In this document: one piece after another, positions 38,344 to 47,090 of the stretch
How the letters are laid out: every line of letters begins with the position of its first letter
How positions within the stretch are numbered: the first letter of the stretch is position 1
Assembly: GCA_947632015.1 (NCBI GenBank)
Contig: CANRNP010000003.1
Location: forward strand, 1 to 64,000
Reading direction: 5' to 3'
DNA length: 64,000 nt
Origin: an uncultured Clostridia bacterium
Lineage (GTDB): Bacteria; Bacillota; Clostridia; Christensenellales; Borkfalkiaceae
Program-made: the position numbers and the translations under genes
The notes under the pieces: model-generated
The model's input: only the letters and a program-made list of their open reading frames with translations
The model's database searches: none
What the model was told of the DNA's origin: nothing

Positions 38344-38830
38344 TTAGGGTTTCGAACGATTTTTTGCTCACTTTTCGCGCAATTCTTTGCTCACTGCGTT
38401 CGTAAATAATTGCGCGAGGAAACGTGCTTTTGCGGTTTAACTTAGTTGTCCTCTTGTTCGCGTTGTCTTGCAAGAAGCCGCAAGTATGCGGCAAATTGTG
38501 TCCCACAGCGCAAAAGCGTGGTTTTGCTCGTGGAAGTAAATTTAGGGTTTCGGACGATTCTTTGCTCCTCCTCCCTTGCCCACCCCCACAAGCGGGGGAC
38601 AACAAAGAAACACTGCGGCGACCCTTTCTAATTTGTCATGTTGAGCCGCCGCAAAGCGGCGAGTCGAAACATCGCCTTAGCGTTAATTTTTTTTTCAGAA
38701 CACTGTGGAGACCCTTCGACAAGCTCAGGGTGACGGATTAGAGCGTGCGGGCGGGGCAGGATGACATTTTTAGTAGCGGGCGGGGCAGGGTGACGTTTTA
38801 AGAACACACCTTTCGACAACTTAGATCGTG
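38344..38830. repeat. Intergenic dispersed-repeat island A
   Basis: Shares several blocks with island B (e.g. 38412-38460 vs 59007-59055; 38628-38687 vs inverted 59196-59255) and contains CCCTTCGACAAGCTCAGGGTGAC-type units. Confidence 0.7.
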
Positions 38831-38850
38831 CTTTTGCGCCTTGATCTTTG

Positions 38851-39792
38851 TCACACGCAGCCCGTAGCGGCGCAAATTCCCAAACAGAGCAAAAACGCCA
38901 AAACCGCCTGCAAGAGTTTTATGCCGAGGAAGGGGAGGGTCTTTACCCCCGCGCGGGTGAGAAACGCCGCCTGCTGGCACAAAACGCACATCCCGCCGAA
39001 GGTGACGAGCCCGCACGAGAGGGCGCAGGAGAGGGGAGTTTTATACGCGGCAAGCGCCGCGCAGCCATTCGTCATCTCCAAGAGCCCGCGCAGGATCCCC
39101 TCGGTATAGTTGCCGAAGAGGGGAATGCGGAAGAGCCCCAGATCGCCGAGCATCTCGCCGAAACAGGAGAAGAGGGCGATCAATCCGCCCACGCAGAGGA
39201 TGGAGATGACGGCGGAATACAAACTGTCGTAGAGCAAGGTCGGGTTCGTCTTTTGCGGAAGGAAGCGCGCGGAGACGGGCGCGGCGAAAAAGCGCATCGC
39301 AAATGCGACGAGCCAAACGGCGGCAAGGTGGGAAAACAGCATCGCCCATCCCGCCGCCGCGTTTTCATAGAGGAGCGCGCCCACCGTCCCCACGAGGAAC
39401 ATCGGACCCGAAGTGGTGGCGAGGCAGGCGAGACGGAAGGTCTCCCCGCGGGCGAGCCTTCCCTCCTTTTCCGCTTCGCAGATCATCTTCGCGCCCACGG
39501 GATAGCCGGAGAGCGCGGCGAGCAGGGCGATCCCTCCGCCCGCGCCCGAAATGCGGAAGAGCTTCCCCGCCGCCGAAGAGAACTTCCGCGAAAAGGCGGC
39601 AAAGGCGGGCAGCCCCGTAAGGAGCGCCGTGAGAAAGAGAAAGGGAAAGGTCGCGGGGAGCACGCACGTCGCCCACAGCGAAATGCCGCCGAGAACGCTC
39701 TTTGCGTAGCGGACGGGGTCGGTGAGGAAGATCGCCATGACGGCGAGAAGCAAAAAAGCCACTCCAAACGATAATTTTTTCAGGGCAGGCAT
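38851..39792 (-). CDS. ylbJ: Sporulation integral membrane protein YlbJ-like
   Basis: LWATCVLPATFPFLFLTALLTGL, SGYPVGAKMICEAEKEGRL, TSGPMFLVGTVG. Confidence 0.82.
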   Translation of the reverse strand: MPALKKLSFGVAFLLLAVMAIFLTDPVRYAKSVLGGISLWATCVLPATFPFLFLTALLTGLPAFAAFSRKFSSAAGKLFRISGAGGGIALLAALSGYPVGAKMICEAEKEGRLARGETFRLACLATTSGPMFLVGTVGALLYENAAAGWAMLFSHLAAVWLVAFAMRFFAAPVSARFLPQKTNPTLLYDSLYSAVISILCVGGLIALFSCFGEMLGDLGLFRIPLFGNYTEGILRGLLEMTNGCAALAAYKTPLSCALSCGLVTFGGMCVLCQQAAFLTRAGVKTLPFLGIKLLQAVLAFLLCLGICAATGCV

Positions 39793-39798
39793 ACTTCC

Positions 39799-39827
39799 AC
39801 CCTATGAGGTCTGTCCGAAAAATATAA
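39799..39827 (-). promoter_or_regulatory. Candidate SigE-like promoter of ylbJ
   Basis: Minus strand TTATATTT-N13-CATAGGGT, -10 ends 6 nt before ATG. Confidence 0.35.
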
Positions 39828-39840
39828 CTTCCCGAAACAA

Positions 39841-39869
39841 TAGACATTTTCTTTTGAATATGGTATAAT
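39841..39869 (+). promoter_or_regulatory. SigA-type promoter of ABC-F gene
   Basis: TAGACA-N17-TATAAT. Confidence 0.65.
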
Positions 39870-39898
39870 CGACCGTGAGAGCCACAAGGAGCGAAGGT

Positions 39899-41476
39899 AT
39901 GTTACAGGTCATCGGTGTCAGTCTGCAATACGGCAGCAAAAAATTGTTTGAGGACGTCAACTTAAAATTTACCGCGGGGAACTGCTACGGCATCATCGGC
40001 GCGAACGGCGCGGGGAAGTCCACCTTCCTCAAAGTGCTCTCCGGGGAGATCGAACCGAATAAGGGGGAAGTCGTCCTCGGCAAGAACGAGCGCATGTCCG
40101 TGCTCGCGCAAAACCAGAACAAATACGACGGCGAGACCGTGCTCCGCACCGTGATGCTCGGACACAGGCGGCTCGTGGAGATCATGGACGAGAAGGACGC
40201 GCTCTATGCCCATGCCGAGTTTACCGAGGAGGACGGCGTGCGCGCCTCCGAACTTGAAAGCGAGTTCGCCGAGCTCGGCGGCTGGGAAGCGGAGAGCGAA
40301 GCGGAGACCCTTCTCAACGAGCTCGACATCGGGAGCGAGTACTATTACACCCTCATGGGGGAGATGGACGCCAAGCAGAAGGTGAAAGTGCTTCTCGCGC
40401 AGGCGCTCTTCGGCGATCCCGACGTGCTTCTTTTGGATGAGCCCACCAACAATCTCGACCTCAAAACGGTGCGCTGGCTCGAAAATTATCTTCTCGACTT
40501 CGAGAATACCATCATCATCGTCTCCCACAACCGCCACTTTCTCAATAAAGTCTGCACGCACATCTGCGACGTAGACTTCGGCAAGATCAATCTCTTCCTC
40601 GGCAACTACGACTTTTGGTACCAGACTTCCCAGCTCATGGCGCGCCAGCAGCGGGACGCCGACAAGAAGGCGGAGCAGCGCGCCGCCGAGCTGAGGGACT
40701 TCATCGCGCGCTTCGCGGCGAACGCGAGCAAATCGCGGCAGGCGACGAGCAGGAAAAAGGAGCTCGAAAAACTCACGATCTCCGATTTCAAGCCCTCTCT
40801 CCGCAAATATCCCTTCATCGAATTCAAGTACGAGCGGGAGATCGGCAACGACATCCTCATGGTGGAAAACCTCACCAAGAAGGGGTTTTTCGAAAACGTC
40901 TCCTTTACGGTACAGCGGGGAGATAAGATCGGGATCCTGTGCGATAAATCTACCGCCGTCACCATGCTCTACGATATTTTAACGGGCAAGCAGGAGCCCG
41001 ACGCGGGCACGGTGAAGTGGGGAAAGACGATCAATTATTCCTATTATCCCCTCGATAACGGGGAATTCTTCGACGGATGCACCCTCACCCTCGTGCAGTG
41101 GCTCTCGCAGTTCTCCAAGGACCATTACGAGGAATATCTGCGCGGCTGGCTGGGACGGATGCTCTTTTCGGGCGAGGAAGCGCTCAAAGAGGCGAGGGTC
41201 CTTTCGGGCGGCGAAAAGGTACGGTGCATGCTCGCAAAAATGATGCTCGAAGGGGGAAACTTCCTCATCTTCGACGAGCCCACCAACCACCTCGACTTGG
41301 AGAGCATCACCTCCCTCAACAACGGGCTCACGGCGTTCAAGGGGTGCCTTCTCATGACCTCGCACGACCAGGAGCTCATGAACACGGTGTGCAACCGCAT
41401 CATCGTTTTGAGCGGCACGAAGGTGTACGATAAGTCGATCACGTTCGACGACTATCTGGACAGCATCAGCGGCTGA
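39899..41476 (+). CDS. ABC-F family ATPase with degenerate second Walker A
   Basis: GANGAGKSTFLKVLSGE, LLLDEPTNNLDL; second half GILCDKSTAVTMLYDILTGK, LSGGEKVRCMLAKMML, IFDEPTNHLDLE; no TM segments. Confidence 0.93.
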   Translation: MLQVIGVSLQYGSKKLFEDVNLKFTAGNCYGIIGANGAGKSTFLKVLSGEIEPNKGEVVLGKNERMSVLAQNQNKYDGETVLRTVMLGHRRLVEIMDEKDALYAHAEFTEEDGVRASELESEFAELGGWEAESEAETLLNELDIGSEYYYTLMGEMDAKQKVKVLLAQALFGDPDVLLLDEPTNNLDLKTVRWLENYLLDFENTIIIVSHNRHFLNKVCTHICDVDFGKINLFLGNYDFWYQTSQLMARQQRDADKKAEQRAAELRDFIARFAANASKSRQATSRKKELEKLTISDFKPSLRKYPFIEFKYEREIGNDILMVENLTKKGFFENVSFTVQRGDKIGILCDKSTAVTMLYDILTGKQEPDAGTVKWGKTINYSYYPLDNGEFFDGCTLTLVQWLSQFSKDHYEEYLRGWLGRMLFSGEEALKEARVLSGGEKVRCMLAKMMLEGGNFLIFDEPTNHLDLESITSLNNGLTAFKGCLLMTSHDQELMNTVCNRIIVLSGTKVYDKSITFDDYLDSISG

Positions 41477-41483
41477 TGCCTTG

Positions 41484-41516
41484 CGCCCGCGCCAAATGCG
41501 GCGGGCGGGCAAAAAA
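41484..41516 (+). terminator. Probable terminator of ABC-F gene
   Basis: CGCCCGC/GCGGGCG hairpin in GC-rich context followed by AAAAAATTC. Confidence 0.4.
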
Positions 41517-41543
41517 TTCAAAATATTTTTCTCCGAAAAACGC

Positions 41544-41573
41544 TTGACAACGGGTTTGCACCTGTGATAGGAT
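41544..41573 (+). promoter_or_regulatory. Promoter of metNIQ leader
   Basis: TTGACA (41544-49)-N18-TAGGAT (41568-73) with TGA extended -10. Confidence 0.5.
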
Positions 41574-41579
41574 AAAATC

Positions 41580-41657
41580 ATGAAACATACGAATTCCCAC
41601 AATTACATGTACATGCCGATGAACCGAGCAGAAATGCGCGGGTTTTCGGCGTTGTAA
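41580..41657 (+). CDS. Met-rich leader peptide MKHTNSHNYMYMPMNRAEMRGFSAL (25 aa) upstream of metNIQ
   Basis: ATG..TAA ORF in the leader; Met at codons 1, 10, 12, 14, 19; immediately followed by terminator hairpin. Confidence 0.65.
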   Translation: MKHTNSHNYMYMPMNRAEMRGFSAL

Positions 41658-41679
41658 AAAAACCGGAACTTGTACATCT

Positions 41680-41711
41680 CCGCTCGGAACTTTCTTCCGG
41701 GCGGTTTTTTT
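41680..41711 (+). terminator. Attenuator-type intrinsic terminator in metNIQ leader
   Basis: CCGCTCGGAA-CTTTC-TTCCGGGCGG (10-bp stem with one G-U pair) + TTTTTTT, 32 nt before metN ATG. Confidence 0.85.
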
Positions 41712-41743
41712 ATGCCGATAACCTTTATCCAAAAGGAGACTTC

Positions 41744-42736
41744 ATGATAGCGCTCAAAAACTTAACGAAAATTTATCCCTCGAAAACGGGAGAGACGGTC
41801 GCCCTCGAAAACGTCGATCTCGAAATCCCCGACGGCTCCGTGTTCGGCGTCATCGGGCTGTCGGGAGCGGGGAAGAGCACCTTGGTCCGCTGCCTCAACC
41901 TGCTCGAAAAGCCCACGCGCGGGCAGGTGATCATCGACGGCGAGGACGTTACCGCCCTTTCGGGGAAGCGCCTCCGCGCGCTCCGCCGCTCCGTCGGCAT
42001 GATCTTCCAGAGCTTCAATCTGCTCGAACAGCGCACGGCGGCGGCGAACGTCCGCTTCCCCCTCGAGCTCGGCAAGATCCCCCGCGAAGAGGCGAAACGC
42101 AGGGTGGGGGAGCTCCTTTCCCTCGTGGGGCTCTCGGAGAAGGCGGATTTCTACCCTTCGCAACTTTCGGGCGGGCAAAAACAGCGGGTCGCCATCGCGA
42201 GAGCGCTCGCCACGGAGCCCAAATATCTTCTCTGCGACGAGGCGACGAGCGCGCTCGACCCCGCCACGACCGAATCCGTTCTGCAACTGCTCAAAAAGAT
42301 TAACCGCGAGCTTGGGGTAACGATCGTCGTCATCACCCACGAAATGAAGGTGGTGGAGAGCGTCTGCACCCACGTCGCCGTACTCGATCAGAGCCGCGTC
42401 GCCGAGGCGGGCAAAGTAGAGGACATCTTCTCCTTCCCGCAGTCGGAGATCGCAAAACGGCTCATTCTGCCCGACCTCATCCGCTCCGTCGCGGGGAGCG
42501 GGAAAGGGAACCAACTGCGGCTCGTCTTTCACGGGGACGCGAGCGATACGCCCGTCATTTCGGGGCTTGCTTCGGAATGCGGCGTGCCCGCGAACATCCT
42601 CTTTGCCGATACCCGCCGTATCGACGGAAAGACCTTCGGGCACATGGTGATCGAGCTCCCCGAAAACGAAGCGCAGATCGCCGCCGCCAAACAGTACCTC
42701 ACCTCGAAGAGCGTGACCTTTAAGGAGGAAATTTAA
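41744..42736 (+). CDS. metN: Methionine ABC transporter ATP-binding protein
   Basis: [65 protein letters not shown]-terminal NIL-like domain. Confidence 0.94.
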   Translation: MIALKNLTKIYPSKTGETVALENVDLEIPDGSVFGVIGLSGAGKSTLVRCLNLLEKPTRGQVIIDGEDVTALSGKRLRALRRSVGMIFQSFNLLEQRTAAANVRFPLELGKIPREEAKRRVGELLSLVGLSEKADFYPSQLSGGQKQRVAIARALATEPKYLLCDEATSALDPATTESVLQLLKKINRELGVTIVVITHEMKVVESVCTHVAVLDQSRVAEAGKVEDIFSFPQSEIAKRLILPDLIRSVAGSGKGNQLRLVFHGDASDTPVISGLASECGVPANILFADTRRIDGKTFGHMVIELPENEAQIAAAKQYLTSKSVTFKEEI

Positions 42737-42737
42737 C

Positions 42738-43469
42738 GTGAACAGTCTGCTTTTATCCCGCCTCTTTACCCAGCTTGCCGAGACGAACGCCTTCCCCCTC
42801 GCGGTGTGGGAGACGGTCTATCTTACCTTCGCCTCGGCGGCGATTGCCTATCTCGTCGGGCTTCCCCTCGGCGTCATCCTCGCCGTCACCGACCGCGGCG
42901 GCTTAAAGCCCGTGCTCTGGCTGAATAAAACGTTGGGCATCATCGTCAACATCTTCCGTAGCATTCCCTTCATCATCCTCATGGTGGCGCTCATTCCCGT
43001 CTCCCGCGCGCTCCTCGGCACGAGCATCGGCAACGGGGCGATGATCTTCATGCTCGTCGTCGCCGCCGCGCCTTATGTCTCGCGCATGGTGGAATCCTCT
43101 TTGAAAGAGGTGGACGCGGGGGTCGTGGAGGCGGCAAAGTCGATGGGGGCGAGCACCATCCAGATCATTTTGAAGGTCTATCTGCCCGAAGCGAAGCCTT
43201 CCCTTCTCGTCGGCGCCGTCATTTCCACGGTCACCATTTTAGGGTATTCGGCAATGGCGGGCACGATCGCGGCGGGCGGCTTGGGCGCACTTGCCGTCAC
43301 GCAGGCGAGACCTTCCAACGCGCAGGACGTCATCTGGCTGTGCGTTCTGCTCATCGTCATCATCGTGCAGCTCATCCAGGAGGGGGGAATGCTCCTTGCG
43401 ACCCGTACCGACAAGCGCGTGCGCGCAAAGGCGGGACGGTCCAAGAGAGCGAAAACGGAAAAACCGTGA
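42738..43469 (+). CDS. metI: Methionine ABC transporter permease
   Basis: AVWETVYLTFASAAIAYLVGLPLGVILAVTDRGG, NIFRSIPFIILMVALIP, SRMVESSLKEVDAGVVEAAKSMGAS. Confidence 0.93.
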   Translation: MNSLLLSRLFTQLAETNAFPLAVWETVYLTFASAAIAYLVGLPLGVILAVTDRGGLKPVLWLNKTLGIIVNIFRSIPFIILMVALIPVSRALLGTSIGNGAMIFMLVVAAAPYVSRMVESSLKEVDAGVVEAAKSMGASTIQIILKVYLPEAKPSLLVGAVISTVTILGYSAMAGTIAAGGLGALAVTQARPSNAQDVIWLCVLLIVIIVQLIQEGGMLLATRTDKRVRAKAGRSKRAKTEKP

Positions 43470-43531
43470 ACTCTTCGGTTTTGCGCACGGTAAAAACAAA
43501 CGAAAATAAAAAATTTTTAAGGAGATATCTT

Positions 43532-44371
43532 ATGAAAAAATTTTCCCTGCTCGCCGCGCTTGCGGCATCCTGTGTTCTCGCCCTCTCCCTTGCGGGCTGC
43601 GGGCGCACCATCGATTCGGACGACGTCATCAAAGTCGGCGCGAGTCAGACCCCCCACGCCGAGATCCTGAAAGTGGTGGAGGACGACCTCAAAGAGGCGG
43701 GCTACACCCTCGAAATTCAGGTATTCGACGACTATGTCACCCCCAACACCGCCCTCGAAGACGGCAGTATCGACGCGAACTACTTCCAGCACACGCCCTA
43801 TCTCAACACCTTCAACAGCGACTACAAGACCCATCTTGCGGCAGTGGAGAAGATCCATTACGAGCCCTTCGGCGTGTACGGCAAGAACGTCACGAAGGAA
43901 GATTTTGCCGCGAACAAGACGGGCAGGACGATCCTCGTGCCCAACGACGGGAGCAATCTCACCCGCGCGCTGTTCGTCCTCCAAGACGAGGGCTACATCA
44001 CCTTGAAGGACGGGGTCACCGCTTCCTCCGCCCTCACCGTGCAGGACATCGCCGACAGCAAGGGCAACACCGTCAGCCCCGTGCAGGCGGATACGGTCGC
44101 CGCCCAGCTTCAAGAGCAGAAGGACGGGACGATCGCGGTCATCAACGGCAATTATGCGTTGCAGGCGGGGCTGAACGTGAAGGACGCCCTCGCCGTCGAG
44201 AACGCGGAAGGGGACGCGGCGCAGCTGTATGCCAACATCATCGCGGTGAAAAAGGGCAACGAGAACCACGCCAAGATCAAAGCGCTCGTCTCGGCGCTCA
44301 AATCCAAGAAAGTGTACGACTACATCACCGGACATTACGACGGCGCCGTTCTGCCTGTATTCCCGGTATAA
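43532..44371 (+). CDS. metQ: Methionine ABC transporter substrate-binding lipoprotein (NlpA family)
   Basis: Lipobox LSLAGCG; KVGASQTPHAEIL, VFDDYVTPNTALEDGSIDANYFQHTPYL. Confidence 0.94.
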   Translation: MKKFSLLAALAASCVLALSLAGCGRTIDSDDVIKVGASQTPHAEILKVVEDDLKEAGYTLEIQVFDDYVTPNTALEDGSIDANYFQHTPYLNTFNSDYKTHLAAVEKIHYEPFGVYGKNVTKEDFAANKTGRTILVPNDGSNLTRALFVLQDEGYITLKDGVTASSALTVQDIADSKGNTVSPVQADTVAAQLQEQKDGTIAVINGNYALQAGLNVKDALAVENAEGDAAQLYANIIAVKKGNENHAKIKALVSALKSKKVYDYITGHYDGAVLPVFPV

Positions 44372-44396
44372 CCGAACCCCCGGCGGTTTGGTGCGG

Positions 44397-44429
44397 GGCG
44401 CCCGCCGCGGATCTTCCGCGGCGGGCGCC
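44397..44429 (+). terminator. Strong hairpin after metQ
   Basis: Perfect 15-bp stem GGCGCCCGCCGCGGA-tct-TCCGCGGCGGGCGCC; weak T-tract. Confidence 0.55.
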
Positions 44430-44484
44430 TTCCGTGTTCATGGGACAAATTTCCCCGTGCATATAATGGCAAGAGAGGTGAATT

Positions 44485-45183
44485 ATGCTTTCCATGCTCT
44501 ATGCCATGCTATGCCGGCTGTTTTTTTTCACGGGAACGGTCTCGGACGGCAGTTCGTACCCCAAGCCGCTCTCTCCCGAAGAGGAGAAGGAATGCCTCGA
44601 ACTCGCCCGCCGCGGGGACGCGGCGGCAAAGGAAAAGCTCATCCGCCACAACATGCGCCTCGTCGCGCACATCGTAAAAAAGTACAGCGGCGCGGCGGAG
44701 ACGGACGACATGATCTCGGTCGGCTCCATCGGGCTCATCAAGGCGATCAACACCTACGAACCGGGGCACGGCACGCGGCTCGCCACCTATACCGCGCGTT
44801 GCGTGGAAAACGAGATCCTCATGCTCATCCGCGCGGGGAAAAAGCACAAGAACAACGTCTCCCTGTCCGACCCTGTCGGAACGGATAAAGACGGCAACGA
44901 ACTCACGCTCATGGACCTTCTCTTCGAAAAGGAGGATAAAGTGTTTGCGGGCGTCGAGCACAGCCTCATGCAGGAAAAATTCCTCGCCGCGGTCAAGGAG
45001 CTCCTCACGGAGCGGGAAACGGAGATCATCTGCCTCAGATACGCCCTCACGGGGGGCGCGTTTATGGCGCAAAGGGAAGTCGCGGCGCGGATGAAGATCT
45101 CCCGCTCCTATGTTTCCCGCCTCGAAAAAAAGGCGCTCGAAAAATTGCGCAAAGGGCTCAACAAAGACGATTTTCTGGAATAA
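44485..45183 (+). CDS. sigK: RNA polymerase sporulation sigma factor SigK (uninterrupted)
   Basis: Hydrophobic pro-region MLSMLYAMLCRLFFFTG, YPKPLSPEEEKECLELARRGD, HNMRLVAHIVKKY, TKLATYTARC-like segment, ISRSYVSRLEKKAL. Confidence 0.9.
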   Translation: MLSMLYAMLCRLFFFTGTVSDGSSYPKPLSPEEEKECLELARRGDAAAKEKLIRHNMRLVAHIVKKYSGAAETDDMISVGSIGLIKAINTYEPGHGTRLATYTARCVENEILMLIRAGKKHKNNVSLSDPVGTDKDGNELTLMDLLFEKEDKVFAGVEHSLMQEKFLAAVKELLTERETEIICLRYALTGGAFMAQREVAARMKISRSYVSRLEKKALEKLRKGLNKDDFLE

Positions 45184-45251
45184 AAGCCGCCCGCGCGGGG
45201 CGGCGGCGCTCTCCTTTGCGGAAAGAAATCCGCCCAACTGCCCGAAATTAC

Positions 45252-45281
45252 TTTACAATCCTTCCCTATTTATATTATAAT
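45252..45281 (+). promoter_or_regulatory. SigA-type promoter of methyltransferase gene; -10 ends 6 nt before ATG
   Basis: TTTACA-N18-TATAAT. Confidence 0.6.
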
Positions 45282-45287
45282 GTCCGT

Positions 45288-46157
45288 ATGATAAAACTTG
45301 CGGAAGGCTGGAAAGATTTCGCCGTCCTCGCAACGGGGGACGGCTATAAACTCGAACGGTGGGGGGAGATCCTTTTGCTCCGTCCCGATCCGCAGGTGAT
45401 CTGGCGGGCGCAGCGCGATCTGTTTGCCTATCCCTCTCTCTCGGCGGTGTACCGTCGCAGCGAGAAGGGCGGGGGAAGTTGGGAATATTTCCGCCCCCTT
45501 CCCGAAAGCTGGAATATCTCCTACCGCGATCTTACCTTCAAAATCAAGCCGATGGGCTTTAAGCATACGGGGCTCTTCCCCGAACAGGCGGTAAACTGGG
45601 AGAGGACGGGCGCCCTCATCCGCGAGGCGGGAAAGGAGGGGCGGCGCCCCAAGATCCTCAACCTCTTCGCCTACACGGGGGGCGCCACCGTCGCGATGTG
45701 CAAAGCGGGGGCGGAAGTCGTCCATGTAGACGCCGCCAAAGGCATGGTGGAGCGCGCGGGCGAAAACGCGCGGCTGTCGGGGATCGGGAGCGGCATCCGC
45801 TATATCGTGGACGATTGCAAAAAATTCGTGCAGCGGGAACTCCGCCGCGGCAACCGTTACGACGGCGTCGTGATGGACCCGCCCTCTTACGGGCGCGGTC
45901 CCGGCGGGGAAATGTGGAAGATCGAGGACGAGCTCTTTTCCCTGACCTTGCAGTGCGCGCAGCTTCTGAGCGACAACGCGCTCTTCTTTCTGATCAACAG
46001 CTATACGACGGGCTTGCAGCCCACGGTGCTCGAAAATATTCTGACCCTCGCCTTAAAGGGGCGAAGGGGAAAGGTCGAGGCGTATGAGGTGGGGATTCCC
46101 ACCGAAGAGGGGATCGCGCTCCCCTGCGGAGCGGGAGGGATATTTATCCATGAGTGA
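45288..46157 (+). CDS. Class I SAM-dependent methyltransferase (RlmI-like)
   Basis: ILNLFAYTGGATVAMCKAGAEVVHVDAAKGMVERAGENARLSG, VVMDPPSYGRGPGGEMWKIED. Confidence 0.88.
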   Translation: MIKLAEGWKDFAVLATGDGYKLERWGEILLLRPDPQVIWRAQRDLFAYPSLSAVYRRSEKGGGSWEYFRPLPESWNISYRDLTFKIKPMGFKHTGLFPEQAVNWERTGALIREAGKEGRRPKILNLFAYTGGATVAMCKAGAEVVHVDAAKGMVERAGENARLSGIGSGIRYIVDDCKKFVQRELRRGNRYDGVVMDPPSYGRGPGGEMWKIEDELFSLTLQCAQLLSDNALFFLINSYTTGLQPTVLENILTLALKGRRGKVEAYEVGIPTEEGIALPCGAGGIFIHE

Positions 46158-46971
46158 AGAAAAGGAATTCGGGCGGGAGCTCTCCGAAGAGGAACAGCCC
46201 GCGGAACAAACGGCGGAACAGCCCGCGGAACAAACGGCGGAACAGCCCGCGGAACAAACAGCGGAACAACCCGCAAAAGAGCCGCTCACCTTGCTGTATG
46301 AGGACAACCATATCCTCGTCGTCATGAAGCCGCAGAACGTGGCTTCCTGTCCCGACGAGAGCGGGGACGACAATATGCTCGACCGCGTGAAGGAGTATGT
46401 CAAGGAGAGCTGCGGCAAGCCGGGCAACGTGTATATCGGGCTCGTGCACCGTCTCGACCGTCCGACGGGCGGGGTAATGGTCTTTGCGCGGACAAGCAAA
46501 GCCGCGGGCAGGCTCTCCGCACAGATGCGGTCGGGGGACTTCGAAAAGCGCTACCTCGCCGTGATCAACGGCAAGCCGCACGAGGAGAGCGGCACCCTCG
46601 TGAACTGGCTGAAAAAGAATACCGTCAACAACATGGTGTACCTCACCCCGCAGGGCACGGACGGCGCAAAAGAGGCGCGGCTCGATTATCGGGTCTTGCA
46701 GACGGAGGGCGCTCTTTCGCTCGTGCAGATCAAGTTGCACACGGGCAGGAACCACCAGATCCGCGTGCAGATGGCGGGGATCGCCCATCCTGTGTACGGC
46801 GACATGCGCTACGGCGGGGAGCGGGCGCAAAAGGGCAAGCTCGCGCTCTGGGCGTACTATCTCGGATTCACCCACCCCGTCACGAAGGAACGGATGCTCT
46901 TTCTCTGCGAACCGCCGAAGGGAGAGATCCCGTGGCGGAAATTCGACCTCTCCGTTGCGACAAAACCTTAA
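46150..46971 (+). CDS. RluA family pseudouridine synthase with repetitive N-terminal extension
   Basis: LVHRLDRPTGGVMVFARTSKAAGRLSAQMRSG, LHTGRNHQIRVQMAGIAHPVYGD. Confidence 0.92.
   Translation: MSEEKEFGRELSEEEQPAEQTAEQPAEQTAEQPAEQTAEQPAKEPLTLLYEDNHILVVMKPQNVASCPDESGDDNMLDRVKEYVKESCGKPGNVYIGLVHRLDRPTGGVMVFARTSKAAGRLSAQMRSGDFEKRYLAVINGKPHEESGTLVNWLKKNTVNNMVYLTPQGTDGAKEARLDYRVLQTEGALSLVQIKLHTGRNHQIRVQMAGIAHPVYGDMRYGGERAQKGKLALWAYYLGFTHPVTKERMLFLCEPPKGEIPWRKFDLSVATKP
46192..46275. repeat. 24-bp tandem repeat encoding EQPAEQTA
   Basis: GAACAGCCCGCGGAACAAACGGCG three times (one with a C/G-to-A change) plus a degenerate half unit. Confidence 0.95.
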
Positions 46972-47090
46972 TAATTCCGTGAAAATTTTCGTTTTCTTGC
47001 AAAGAAGGCGAAATACCGCTTGACTTGCAATGAAAATTTTAGTAAAATGATACAGATAATCAGGCAGAATGCCATTTATGGAGCAAATAC

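Noticed and set aside
38054-38605. 183-aa minus-strand ORF across pheA 3' end and island A; similar peptides (KLNRKSTFPR / KLNHKSTFPR) in 59245..58664
   Set aside because: The shared peptide reflects the DNA repeat block shared by the islands; neither ORF looks like a real gene.
41580-41743. SAM riboswitch or Met T-box upstream of metNIQ
   Set aside because: No T-box sequence (TGGNACCGCG-like) and no S-box core recognised; the leader is too short and is instead occupied by a Met-rich ORF and terminator. Covariance-model search still needed.
47020-47090. Riboswitch-like leader before the large surface protein
   Set aside because: Leader is only ~40 nt after TTGACT-N17-TAAAAT and shows no strong structure.
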